A stretch of 64,000 nucleotides of DNA, taken from Sordaria brevicollis. Its lineage: Eukaryota; Ascomycota; Sordariomycetes; Sordariales; Sordariaceae. The notes under the pieces were generated by a model. The model saw only the letters and a list, made by a program, of their open reading frames with translations, was not told the origin of the DNA and made no database searches. Each line of letters opens with the position of its first letter. The stretch's first letter is position 1. A program made the position numbers and the translations under genes. The stretch covers positions 1,116,001 through 1,180,000 of the forward strand of contig JAUTDP010000015.1 of the NCBI GenBank assembly GCA_033439795.1, given 5' to 3'. Of the stretch, positions 47,901-59,054 are shown piece by piece.

Positions 47901-50163
47901 AAATTTATTTTAAAAGAATTTACCGCCTTATTAAAAAAGTATACCGCTAGAAAATAATTACTAAATAACTAATCCCCCCTTAATTTTATAATTAACTGTA
48001 CCGATATAGAAAATATAAATATTTACAACCTTTTAAATTCTCTTTCTTTTAACCCGGTTTAAAAAAAAGAAGTAATAACTATTAAAGAAGTATAAACCGA
48101 AGAAATAATTATTAAGGAAATAAAAATTAGCGTACTACTTTTAAACCCCCTTAATAAAATTATAAACCTAAAGGAGGACCGAATAATTATTAATTATTTT
48201 ATTAATTACAATTATCCAATATTATTAAATATATTATTATTAATTTCCTTTTTTATAAAAGTATACGCTATAAATAATATTAAATACATTAAAAAGGAAT
48301 TATTAAAAGGTTTCGAGCCTTAAAAAACAATATTTAACGCCGGACGTCTTTATTAATTTATAATTATAATATACAAGAAGAAAATTATTAAAATAAAATT
48401 ATAGCGCTTTATATATAAAAAAAAGGTAATTACTAAAAATATAATCGAATCCCTAATCGCTATTAATAAATTTTAGAACCTCTACTATTATTAATTACCG
48501 TTAATACCTTACAATTATAAAAACTTCGATAAATATCCTTTAAACGACCTCTTTAAATAAACTAAACGAATTTACTTCGAAAATTATAAATAAATAAAAA
48601 TTTAAATAGAAATAAATTACGACGAACCTAAAATTAAGAGTAAACAAATCCTCGATTATATATAAATATATATTTATAAATACTTTAAAAATAATTATTT
48701 TAATAAAATTAAGGCCCGTTTAATTATACGTAAAGATTAATAAATAAGGATTATAAAGTAAGAAATTTATATTTCTACCTTAATAAGAAAGTCTTTCTAT
48801 ACCTTTATAATTATAATTTTACGCTTTAATTTTAAATTTATTTAATAAAACGTAATTAATACTTTCGTAAACGTAATAATAAACGAAGAGATTTATATAT
48901 ATATACTACTAAATTATTATATTTAAAGAAAAATATTTAAAATCCTTAAAGCATTATATAATCTTCGTCGTTCCCTATTACTATAATAACGAAAATTTAT
49001 AAGGATATTTAAAGCCCTAAGGTTCTACGTAATCCTTAAAAATCTTTATATTTTAATTAATAACGGTATTTTAATCTTTTATTATATTAATAATATTATT
49101 TTTTATTATTACCCTACTAAGGAGGAAATTACCTAATAGTATATAAAGACTTTATAATCCCGGTATAATTTAATTAGAAGAGAAGAATTATAATAATTCC
49201 TAGGTATTAAAATAATCCGCAATCGTAAAGTCTACAAAATCTAATTATCCTAATAATTATACTTTTAAAAAATTTATAAGCTCGCCGATAATAAATATAT
49301 TATTTAGATCCTAATAAATAATATCGAACTAATACCCTACGATTATAAAACTATTAACTAATTTATTTATCGATATTAAATTAAAATCGGGTTTATATTT
49401 TACGCCGCCGTTATTATTAAATTAAATATTACCTTTATAATTAATCGATTTATTAAATATAATTACAACCTAAGATTAAAATATTATAAAGCCGTAAATA
49501 AAATATTATATTACTTCTTTACTACCGTAGACTTAACCCTATATTATAAAAAAAATATTAAATTTTAATTTACTTTTAACGCTTCCTTTACCAATAATTC
49601 TATCGATCGTAAAAGCTCCTAAGGATTTATAATAAAATTATATAATGGATTTATTTATTAAGAAACTTCCAAATAATTAATTATAATTACTTTTATAACC
49701 GAAGTAGAATTCGTAGCCCTTTCTAACGTCGTTAAAGAAATACTATATATTATAAAACTATTTAAAAGTCTTATATTAAAATTCTTTAACCCTACCCTAA
49801 TTTTCGAGTGTAATAATATTTAAATATTTAGAATCTTAGACGTAAAAGTATTAAAATTAGTAACCAAATTCCGCTATATCGATATTTATTAATATTAATT
49901 AAAGTAGGAAATATAAGTAAGGATAATTAAAGTATAGTATTTCGAAATTTTAAAGATGCTTGTAAATAATATAATTAAGGTATTGACCGTAGAAAAATAT
50001 TAGGAGTTTAGGAAATTAATAGGGATAGATTTTATACGAAATAAAGAAGGTTATTAGCGGGTAGAATACCTAAGGATTAAAATAGATAAGGAGGAGTAAT
50101 TAGTTTTATATAAATAGCTTTAAATTTATCCATTTTAGGAAATAGATTGCATTTAGGGAGGTA

Positions 50164-50352
50164 TATCAAATTAAAAGGTAGATTCGACTAGTAGAAATAG
50201 GCTTACGTAAGGCGCCCCAATTACCAGATTCTGGCTGCAGACCTTCCTAATAGTCTGGGCACCCCCAATTAGGGTTCCACAGAACTCTTCTGAATACACA
50301 CATCAATTTTCAACCCTCAATTACGATATCCACTTTGCTGTGCAATCTGACA
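50164..50352 (+). repeat. 3' LTR of the Copia element
   Basis: Direct repeat of the 5' LTR. Its left end is mutated (TATCAAATTA in place of TGTCAAATTA), its right part is unmutated and ends TGACA, followed by GAAGA at 50353-50357. A purine-rich AGGGAGG just before it fits a polypurine tract. Confidence 0.9.
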
Positions 50353-50357
50353 GAAGA

Positions 50358-51108
50358 GGTCCACGACTCCACGGTACAGAAAAGAGGAGGACCCCCACAC
50401 TGCCGATCATTTCTGACAATGACATGCATCTTTCGGAGTAAGCGCCCCGGGGCAGGTGCTGATGACTACAACATTAGGGGGGTGAATATGCCGAATCTAG
50501 ATACTGTGACGATGGAAGGACAAGAATATTGGTTTGCTGACAGCATGCAACGGGAAGGCCGGGAGAGAAAGAACTGAGAAGTTAACTTTGCATCAAAGAC
50601 ATTTCCATTCCAGCGAGAGAAGGAACAACAGGTCAACAGCACAGCAGCTGGACTGGACAAGTGAGGGGTCACCCACCGCTGGGGGCCACTGGGGGCCAAG
50701 ACAAACCGCCCACTGTAAAATGAGGGGTTGCTTCCACTTCCATGCCCTGCCGTTGCTAACCCCAAGCTGTGAACCCTTGTGGCTGCTTAGGTAGACTGCT
50801 GCACCTTCTTCCCGCTCCGCCGCTTCAACTCCCGATTCGTGAAACAGCTTCTTTTCCGAGGTAGGACTACGACGTATTTGGGCGGACGGGATTGACAAGA
50901 GCGGGGGAATAAGATGGGGAAATAACAACAAGATTGGGGGGGAATGAACCGTATAAGTACCGGCTGGTCCCAGGACTGACTTGACTAAAGGGAAGAGAGA
51001 AGAGGTCAGTGTCAAGATTTGGACATTGTCGCCATTATTTCCATCCCATATCTTAACGTTGGTTAAAAGTCATACTTACAGAAGAAAAACACAAAGAGAC
51101 GAACCAGA
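50358..51108. other. Promoter region of the flavin monooxygenase gene
   Basis: About 750 bp between the retrotransposon and the next start codon. Composition returns to normal at the LTR border. A TATA-like element is listed at 50952-50959. No gene is supported. Confidence 0.5.
50952..50959 (+). promoter_or_regulatory. TATA-like element of the flavin monooxygenase gene
   Basis: TATAAGTA about 150 nt before the start codon at 51109 and about 600 bp to the right of the 3' LTR. Confidence 0.35.
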
Positions 51109-53205
51109 ATGGGGGACTCCAATAACATCGTTGACACCATCAGCTTCGTCGATACCGCCTCCAGCCAGCGAATCGAGCCCGGCTCCGTCAACCACCCACC
51201 CGCCCCCTGGCCAGCCCACTTCAAGACCGAGCCTACTCCAGACGAGATAGCCCGGATTGCCAAAAATGTTGTCGACACGGTAAACAACCACTTCGAAAAT
51301 GTCCCCGACCTGTTCCTCGATTCCACCCAGGGCAAAGTTGGCTTTTGGCGAGACCACCTAGGCCTGACCTGGAAGCTGCGCACCCTCAAGGGCAAAGACA
51401 AGATCCGCAACTTCTTGCAAACCGAGGCCCAAGTCAAAGAAGTACCCTTGCAGATCCAGATCGACGAGTCTCAACCATTCCGCAAGCCGCAAGTAGCCGG
51501 GTTCGCTCCCGTGGACGGGCTCAAGGGTATCCAGTTCTATATAACGTTTACCTCACAAAACGGCAAGGGGCGTGGCGTGGTCAGGCTGGTACAGGATGAG
51601 CAGACGGAACAGTGGAAGATTTGGACCTTCTTTACAACTCTTGAAGAGTACCGCGACTCCAAAGAACCGAGGGGACCCAACAGGCCAAAGGGCGTCGAGC
51701 ATGGCGGACAGCCCGGAAGGATGAACTGGGCGCAGAAGAGGCAGGAGGAGATCAACTTCACTAATAACGAACCTGATGTTTTGATCCTTGGTAAGTCCTT
51801 TTCCTGCTGTTCGTTAGTGTCTTGTTGACAATGACTAACCACCATTATTACCACAGGCTGCGGTCAAGGCGGTCTCACTGCCGCCGCCCGTCTCAAGATG
51901 CTCAACGTCTCGTCCCTCATCATCGACAAGAACCCGCGCGTCGGCGATAACTGGCGCAACCGATACCACCAGCTAGTCCTGCACGACCCAGTCTGGTACG
52001 ACCACCTGCCCTACCTTCCCTTCCCCGACACCTGGCCCATCTTCACGCCCAAGGACAAGCTAGCCGACTGGTTCGAGTCGTACGCCAAAGCGCTCGACCT
52101 CAACATCTGGGTGCGCTCCACTATCGTCTCGTCCGAATACGACCCCGCCCGCAAGTCCTGGAAAGTAGTCATCCGGCGCTCCTTCGTCAAGACCTCGCAC
52201 CCCGCTCCCTCCTCCTCGCGAGAAAGCACACCCGCCACTGCTGGTGCTGGTGCTGGAGCCGGGTTAGAAGAAGAGCTCGAACACATGGAACTCACCGTCT
52301 ACCCGAAACACATCATCCAATGCACCGGCGGCTCCGGTAAACCCAACATGCCGACCTCGATCCCTGGAATTTCCGGCGGCGTCTTCAAGGGCGACCGGCT
52401 CTGCCACTCGTCGCAGTTCACCACCGCTACCCCGCTTTCGGTGCGCGGGTCCAAAAAGGCCATCGTCGTTGGAGCGTGCAACTCGGCGCATGACATCTGC
52501 CAGGACTTTTACGAGCGCGGGTACGACGTGACCATGGTCCAGCGCTCTTCGACCTTTGTGCTGTCTTCTTCGGCTGCGCTCAAGTACCTGATTGGTCCTC
52601 TGTACAGCGAGGGCGGGCCCGCGGTGGAAGACGCCGACATGTTCGTGTGGTCGTATCCGAGCGAGGTGCTCAAGTCGCTGCAGAAGGATTTGACGCAGTT
52701 GACGATCCAGCACGATGCCGAGTTGTTGGCCGGGCTGGATAAGGCTGGGTTTAAGCTCGATAAGGGCGTTGATGGTGCTGGACTGTTTGCCAAGTATTTG
52801 CAACGGCAGGGCGGGTATTATATCGACGTTGGCACGTCCAAGTTAATTGTCGAGGGACAGATTTCTGTCAAGTCGGGTGTTGGTATCGCGGCGGTGGTGG
52901 AAAACGGTCTAAAGATGGAGGATGGCTCAGTGCTAGAGGCGGATGAGATCGTGTTTGCCACGGGCTACGATAACATGCGGTCGACGGCCAGGGAAGTGTT
53001 TGGAGATGAGCAAGTCGGGGATAAGGTGGGTGATGTGTGGGGGTGGGATGAGGAAGGGGAGATGAGAGGGATTTGGACGAGGAGCGGACATGAGGCGTTT
53101 TGGTTCCATGGAGGAAATCTGGCGCTGGCGAGGTATTATTCGAGGGTGATTGCGTTGCAGATTAAGGCGAGTTTGGAGGAGTGGAATCGGGATGCCAGCT
53201 CTTAG
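51109..53205 (+). CDS. NTF2-like / flavin-containing monooxygenase fusion, 676 aa, two exons
   Basis: Exon 1 is 51109-51790 and exon 2 is 51857-53205. The 66-nt intron (GTAAGT, GACTAACC branch, CCACAG) falls inside the first nucleotide-binding loop and splicing gives VLILGCGQGG. Residues 1 to about 215 resemble the NTF2-like domain found before FMO domains in many fungal proteins. The FMO part has the FAD loop GCGQGG, the FMO-type segment FKGDRLCHSSQF, the NADPH loop VVGACNSAHDI and the FATGYDNMRS motif near the C-terminus. Such proteins use NADPH and O2 to oxygenate a soft nucleophile or carbonyl substrate; plant YUCCA enzymes are distant relatives. The substrate is unknown. A low-complexity Ala/Gly linker (about residues 350-365, ATAGAGAGAGL) lies within the substrate region. 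Confidence 0.93.
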
Positions 53206-54860
53206 GGAGGGGGTGGGCAGGTTTTTGTGATGGAGATGGAGGATGTGGAGGACTTGGCGTAGTGAAAAGAAGGGAGTGGAGAGTTTGAGTTGGACATAGG
53301 TAGGGTAGTTGGGTATAGAGCGTTCAGCGTATTGATATGATTACGAAGGCGGATGGGGTCGTGAATTGCTTCAGCGGTTTTTCAAGGTGGTGTTGGGTAG
53401 ATGGGATTGGAAGTAGCGTTGAGAGACAGCGAAAAAGGAAACAGGAAAGGTATTGTTTTTGGTCTTCTTTCGACGCGTCGGTGTGTTGGTCTTGGTTGTC
53501 ATTCTGACAAGGATAGGTGCATGAACAGCTCACATATTCCGTTCATTCTGTCCAGTGTCTCAAAGTCCAAGTTCGGAGCAAACACAGAGTCTTGACCCTC
53601 ACCTCCTTTTGCGCTTTTGGGCCATTGGTTGCCTCACCAGAATGGTAAGCTCATGCTCTTCTTCAGGGTGAGTCTGAAGTTGAAGCTAACGACATCATAG
53701 GTAAAGGCCTTACAACGATATTAGTACTATAAAGGACCCGGGACCAAGCATATGCTTATGATTACAGAACAATTCCCATATTCCTCAAGCCATCTCTCAG
53801 TCACTCATCATCTCGATAACTCCTCCAATCCAGGCGCTCCCATAGGACCCCGATCCCATGGAATTATTTGCGCCATCCATACTGTGTCAAGCGCACCTTA
53901 CCCAGATCACTATCGTTACAGAACCCTGTCGTGGCGCCAGCCTTGGATCCCTTTCCATTTACGCTTCTTTTCTTCTTCCTTCTCTTCCATTTGGGTATCT
54001 CGAATTTGCCTGCCATCTTTTCGAATTGGTTGTTTTCGTCTCCTATGGGACTTGTCCAGAGCTTTAGTTAGTTGGCACAAAGTTGAAGGTTGACCTTCGG
54101 GACGGGATCATTGAGATACTCAGTTGCTCGGTTACTGGCTTCCGTGGGCTGAGCGGTTGGCTACATCAACGGTTGCCTTACGGGGCGAGTGGAAGCCTCT
54201 AGGTAAGGTACCTCTGTAAGGTACCTCATGCCTCCCGTCAGGACGCCGGTGTGAAATCCAGGTACGAGGATTGCTCCTTCCTTATTTTGGGCTGGTAGGT
54301 AAGATACCAGGGTAGCCCAAAGTTTGTGGACGGGATCCGGTAATTTGCGAGTGGATGCAACTTGCCGTATGATACACAGTGGTGAGTGGGTAGTCTCTGC
54401 CAGGTGGGCAGACTTCTAAGTGTGGACGAGGGAAAATATTTGGAATCATGAAATCCGCCCTGCGATCTTACATGGATGTTTAAGGTACGCGAGCTTGGTG
54501 TTGAGGTATGAAGCCGCGAGGACAAGGGTGAAGTGGTTGGAGTATCTCCATATGGTGAGACTGTTTTGTTTGCTTCGTTCGCTTGCTTGCGTGGGTGTCG
54601 GTGTGTTTCTTCCTACGAACCTGGTCGGTCAAGCTGGTTCATTTAAACCATTTTAAAAGCTGCTCGTCTGTCCAGACGATGATGGTATTCTCCCTGGGTT
54701 ACTGGTTTTGGGAAGAGCTATTGTCTCTGATGCACCTCGTTATCCTCCTCCGCCAGTTTTGATCGCATCGCCCCGAGCCGGCTGGCAACGTTCCCTTCGC
54801 TTCACCATCTCACGACCGAACCTGCTACCAACACCCAGAAGAGAACAAGAACAGATCAAG
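53206..54860. other. Intergenic region before the membrane-protein array
   Basis: About 1.65 kb. Short overlapping open frames only. It contains a doubled GTAAGGTACCTC unit near 54212-54237. The stretch 54700-54860 is C-rich and likely the 5' UTR of the first array gene; an in-frame ATG at 54708 lies here but would put a non-hydrophobic extension before the signal peptide. Confidence 0.45.
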
Positions 54861-56131
54861 ATGTTACAACGACTGCTCGGTCAAAGACCGGCCACAGCTT
54901 TACTCCTCTGGGTGGTCGGCATCGTCTTGATTGACTTTCCCCCCGTCCAAGCTTACAACGATTATACCGTTGACTATGTTTACCCGAAGGCAATGGACAG
55001 CCTGACCGGGAAACGGACCACATTCTACCAAAACGACGTTGTCCTCATAACTTACAAAACCGACCTCACTGTAAAAGAAATCTCCATGTGGTGTGGCCCG
55101 GTAAATACGAATGGACAGGGACCGGATCAAGCTGTTGATGGTAGGTTAACCACCCGAAACCACCCATTCACGTGTTTAGAAGAAGTTCTATCCGTTCTAA
55201 CTCTTTCTCGGCCTTTGTAGTGAGATTGACCTTGCCTGTCACCAGCGACACCAAAAATATCGACTTCAACACCGGCAACACTGTCCTAAGATACAGGTTT
55301 GGCGAACTCTATAGATATCCGAGGTTGACGTCGGCCGAATGCTTCTTTAAGGCATCCGGTCACGCTATAGTGCACGGTGAGACTGAGCAGCACGAGTCAG
55401 ACAGCGACTCTTTCATCTTATTCCACCAATCCCTCCGGCCGGGAGATGTTCCACAGATTCTTGGTCCCGACGGAGCCATGACAGAGGTTAAGGTCGACGG
55501 GAAAGTAGTTTCCACGATACGCCATTGGCTAACAACCTCAACCTCCACGATACCTCCTCCATCCCAAACAGCAATTTCCACCACCACAGGCATATCGGCA
55601 GCCGCTGCCGGAGACGCGTCTCCCACCACACCACCTACGAACTCCACGGCAGAAATCAATGATACAGGTGCGAAGAAGGAAGAAGAAGCAGCGGGAGGTT
55701 TAAGCAAGGTCGCGATCATCGGGATTGGCGCCGGCGGTGGAACTTTGGTCGTCATCATTGCCGTTCTGTCGTTCTTGTTGTTCTGGACGCGAAGGAAGAG
55801 TAGAGGAAGTCGACCGACGGGGGCTTCTCCGGACGTTGCCGCTTCTTCTGATGATGGTAGCGATAATGTTGCGATAGAGAAAGGAGGACATGTAGGAGGA
55901 GGAGGAGGAGGAGGAGGAGGGGCAAAGCCAGAGAAGGGTTCGTCGTTGCCGTATTTCAAGGCGGAGCTAGAAGACACCCCTTCGAAGCCACAATGGAACG
56001 AGCTAGATGGTACATGCTATTCACAGGACGAGAAGAAGGAGAAACTGCCGCAAGTAGCAGAGTTAGGTGGGATAGAACGCCGACATGACGTTAATGGAGG
56101 GGATTGGCAGCATAGATATGAACTGGCTTGA
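54861..56131 (+). CDS. Array member 1: single-pass surface protein, 396 aa, two exons
   Basis: Exon 1 is 54861-55140 and exon 2 is 55221-56131; the 80-nt phase-1 intron (GTAGGT, TTCTAAC branch, TTTGTAG) joins GAT-G to TG. The ATG at 54861 gives a signal peptide (about residues 1-31). The ectodomain contains YPKAMDSLTGK, FYQNDVVLITYKT and CGP, then a Cys-containing region and a Ser/Thr/Pro-rich stalk. A Gly-rich transmembrane helix (about residues 210-235, IIGIGAGGGTLVVIIAVLSF) is followed by basic residues and a cytosolic tail of about 155 residues with a Gly run (GGHVGGGGGGGGGAKP) and the extreme C-terminus GGDWQHRYELA. The architecture is that of a type I surface receptor or wall sensor; function unknown. 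It shares layout, intron phase and tail with the next three genes. Confidence 0.82.
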
Positions 56132-56524
56132 TGTCTGTTTATCGTAGAACGAGTATAGAAGAGAGGAAGCTTGAATGATGATGAGTTTTGGTCTACAGGC
56201 AGTCGGCTTTTCCGGCCAAATGATTGATGACTGGAGGAACGACGATCAGTGACGGAAAAGAAGAAGAAAAAAAACAAACCTTTGCAGATGTGAACGTATA
56301 CATGGGACTGTGTTGGCTCAGATTGATGCCCTGCTTGTTTGCTTGCTCCAAACCTGTTCTGGTCAGCCCGTTTTCCCCCTGAGTCGAAAACTACTTGTAG
56401 ACAGGGACTGTAATCTTGGACTGACACCCCATTGCGTCTTCTTCTTCAAGACCTTTTCCCGTCTCTTGTGGTTTCTCGATCTTGAGGAAGCGCCTTCCTG
56501 ACTTTCTACCCTTTAACATTCAGC

Positions 56525-57464
56525 ATGCACTCGACAATGACGACGTCGCCGGTTCTTCTCAGGCGACTCGTTACCTTCTCTCTTTTGGTTCTTTTAATAC
56601 CAACAACTGATGCTGAAGATGCCGACTTGGACATTGGAACGGTCTATTACCCACAAGATAGCGCCTGGGTAAACTATTTTCTTGACGACACCTTGATTGT
56701 CACCTACAGCTTCGTAGGAGACAAGGCAGTGTTGGCGATACTTTGCTCGGATGTCGAGATGAAAAGAGAATGGCAAGAGAGTGAGTCCTTCTCTCTATAC
56801 AGGATCATCGCTTGCGTTCTAGACTTAGTTCCTCTTGGGAAACCAATTGCTAACATCAAGCCTTTTCACTGATACAGTCTTCCAAGTTTCCGTTATCCCG
56901 GCATCGATCGGAACAAAAGCAATCAGACTGAACGAACAGCATAAACAGAAGCTGCCACGTCTTCCAACCTACATTTGCAGCCTAAGCATCGGGGCAAGCG
57001 GTCCATCCAAACCGTATGTGCCGCAGCCCGGAGCTTACTTTGAGCTGATCGGTCAACGACGGTCTGGGGGGCCCATAACCCTGGGGGCCGAATCAGCCGA
57101 ATATTCCGCTACCTCTGCTGTATCAGTTGCGACAAAACCTGCGACGACAGCCACCGCGACTCCGGTTCCTTCACTCGCTCTAGGAGAAAATAGCGTCGTC
57201 ACGACGACGGTCTATGTCGGCCTGAACGAGTCATCACCCACCACTTGCCCAGAATCAGAGGACACATGCCCAGGACCAAGCCTGAGCGCTGGAGCCAAGG
57301 CTGGAATCGGAGTGGGCGTGGTCATTGCGATCATCGCAATGGGCGCTGTGTGTTGGTTTTTCTGGCGGAGGAGAAGAAACAAGGAAGGTTCGCAATCGTC
57401 AAAGCAAGAGCAAATGCATGAGGTCGGCGGTGGAGGTTGGGATCATACACCTGAACTTCCTTGA
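56525..57464 (+). CDS. Array member 2: single-pass surface protein, 280 aa, two exons
   Basis: Exon 1 is 56525-56780 and exon 2 is 56878-57464; the 97-nt phase-1 intron (GTGAGT...GATACAG) joins A to TC in frame. Signal peptide about residues 1-30 (ending IPTTDAED). The ectodomain has VYYPQDSAWVNYFLDDTLIVTY, matching the fold pattern of the other members, and four Cys. A Thr-rich stalk precedes a Gly/Ala-rich transmembrane helix (LSAGAKAGIGVGVVIAIIAM) and RRRRN. The short cytosolic tail of about 38 residues ends GGGGWDHTPELP. It is the smallest of the four. The gap to member 1 is 393 bp. A second in-frame ATG four codons on (MTTSP) could be the start instead. Confidence 0.82.
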
Positions 57465-57743
57465 CGATTGACCACTGGAACGGGAACTTCTTCAAAAATC
57501 TTCCCCGGAAAAGAAAAAACGAGAGCACAGATGTCAGTTAAGCTTTTTTGATCGCTTATGGAAACCTCGAGGCACGGGCCGAAGCAGCCAAGCCGACGCC
57601 GCAACCCGACGCTCCGCACGGAACTCCGGTGCCACCCTATGCGGGCCGGCCGATCGGTCATCAAGCAACAAAGGGTCGTCCGTTATCTCAAACAATCCAT
57701 TAGAACCTCACTTTCACATAATCAATCGTTCCTTCTACTGTTT

Positions 57744-57775
<32 letters not shown>

Positions 57776-59054
57776 GGCCCATCTCCATCGATCCTTCCTA
57801 CCTTACCATTTGAAGCAGCGAACCGTGAATATCCGGCGCATACCCGCCCGGCCCGATGTGGCCCGGCGCAGGCCGTCATCTCCACTTCGAATTTTCGGGT
57901 ATATCACGAAGGAACCAACGAGCAATGTACACTCACAATTTGTTCTACCAGAACTTCTCTTCAGGTTCTTCTCAATGTAAAATACTTCTCTCCTTTACAG
58001 CGATCTCGTGGTCATCATCTATCTTCCATAAACACCCTCACCGATAGAGCGACGGACACCACATGCGTCGTCATTCACACTGTGTTAAACGCAGTCCCGA
58101 ACCAACAACTTCGGAATGCAATGCACCCGCCACTTTTTTTGCCTATTTTCGAAGTCATCATGTCTATTTCCCCTCCCTCGGATCTTCGGTTTCTTGCCTC
58201 CTTCAATTGTTTCTTGATCGTCCACGATGATATTGGTCGAGTGACAGCACCTTGTCGGGATCGCAAACTATACATCTACCGCCATGTAGTGAACCAGCCG
58301 GAGAACCGACGCGGCGTGATGCATTTGCTGTCTGTCAGTTTGCCTCAATTTCCGAACTGACTTCACAACTGTATGCATGCTCCCTCGTTGTCCTGGACTC
58401 ATGAATATTGCTTGAATTGGGCATCAAATAATGGTTCTTCCTCCCGTCTACTGTGTAGTCTTTCGACCCTTGCGGAGATTCATAAAGAACTTTTCCCGAG
58501 ATAACGAAAATGCGGTAGACCAGAGACCAATACCGTGATGCGGTCACTTTTGAGGTCGGTGTAACTCCCCGCCTTTATCATACAGTGCATGCGGTGGGTT
58601 CCCGTGATGTGGCGAGGTAATTCCAAATCCTACACCAACACCAACACCAACGGCGACGAACGTGGGAGACGAGGACGTCAGAGCAGGTTTATACCCTTGG
58701 CTTATGCATGTAACAGCCCAGCTGCTCATTTATGGTCGATCGCCTATTTTTTTTTTCGCATCGATCTGATGGCGGGGCTGTTGATGTGTTGTTCCAACCG
58801 ATAAACCAACACTAGTTTGGTGTGTCTAGGGTCCTAGGATGGTGTTGTCGGTATCCTTATATCTAAGGGCTCGAAAGTCCCTTCCATGCTCTTAGATCTG
58901 CCTTGATCTCTTTCCGACGTTCTCGTGACAGCGACTTTATATTCGACGGCCACCAGCACCCCGTTGCTCGTCTCACCTACGCGAGCCGGTTGACTGCCCA
59001 TGAGAGTCTACAGCTAGTTACTACCACGAGCTCAGACATACACCCGTCAAAACA
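57465..59054. other. Intergenic region inside the array
   Basis: 1.6 kb without a supported gene, twice to four times the other gaps in the array. It contains a 28-nt run of T at 57748-57775 and a short GC-rich open stretch at 57563-57703 that reads like protein but has no start, splice site or homology I recognise. Confidence 0.45.
57748..57775. repeat. Poly(T) tract of 28
   Basis: Uninterrupted run of 28 T. Its length is prone to sequencing and replication slippage. No transposon end was found next to it. Confidence 0.9.

Larger units (their letters stand above)
44735..50352 (+). mobile_element. RIP-mutated Copia (Ty1/copia) LTR retrotransposon
   Basis: A 5618-bp element with 189-bp LTRs (44735-44923 and 50164-50352), TG at the left end, CA at the right end, and a 5-bp duplication GAAGA on both sides. 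The interior is extremely AT-rich, poor in CA and TG dinucleotides while CG persists, and has stops in every frame: the signature of RIP. One plus-strand frame still shows coding ancestry over the last kb: a reverse-transcriptase YxDD-type box now reading YINN (49083-49094), an RNase H segment from about 49570 with NSIDRKSS, and the Copia-type C-terminal segment starting MLVNN at 49956. RNase H lies near the 3' end and no integrase follows it, which fits Copia rather than Gypsy order. A gag-like stretch lies near 45050-45330. No intact protein is encoded. Confidence 0.93.

Noticed and set aside
44924..50163. Search for intact genes inside the AT-rich block
   Set aside because: All frames are broken by many stops from RIP; only the decayed retrotransposon frames are recognisable.
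57563..57703. Short protein-like open stretch (EARAEAAKPTPQPDAPHG...) after array member 2
   Set aside because: No ATG, no convincing splice acceptor, and member 2 already ends with the family C-terminal motif upstream. Kept only as a possible remnant.
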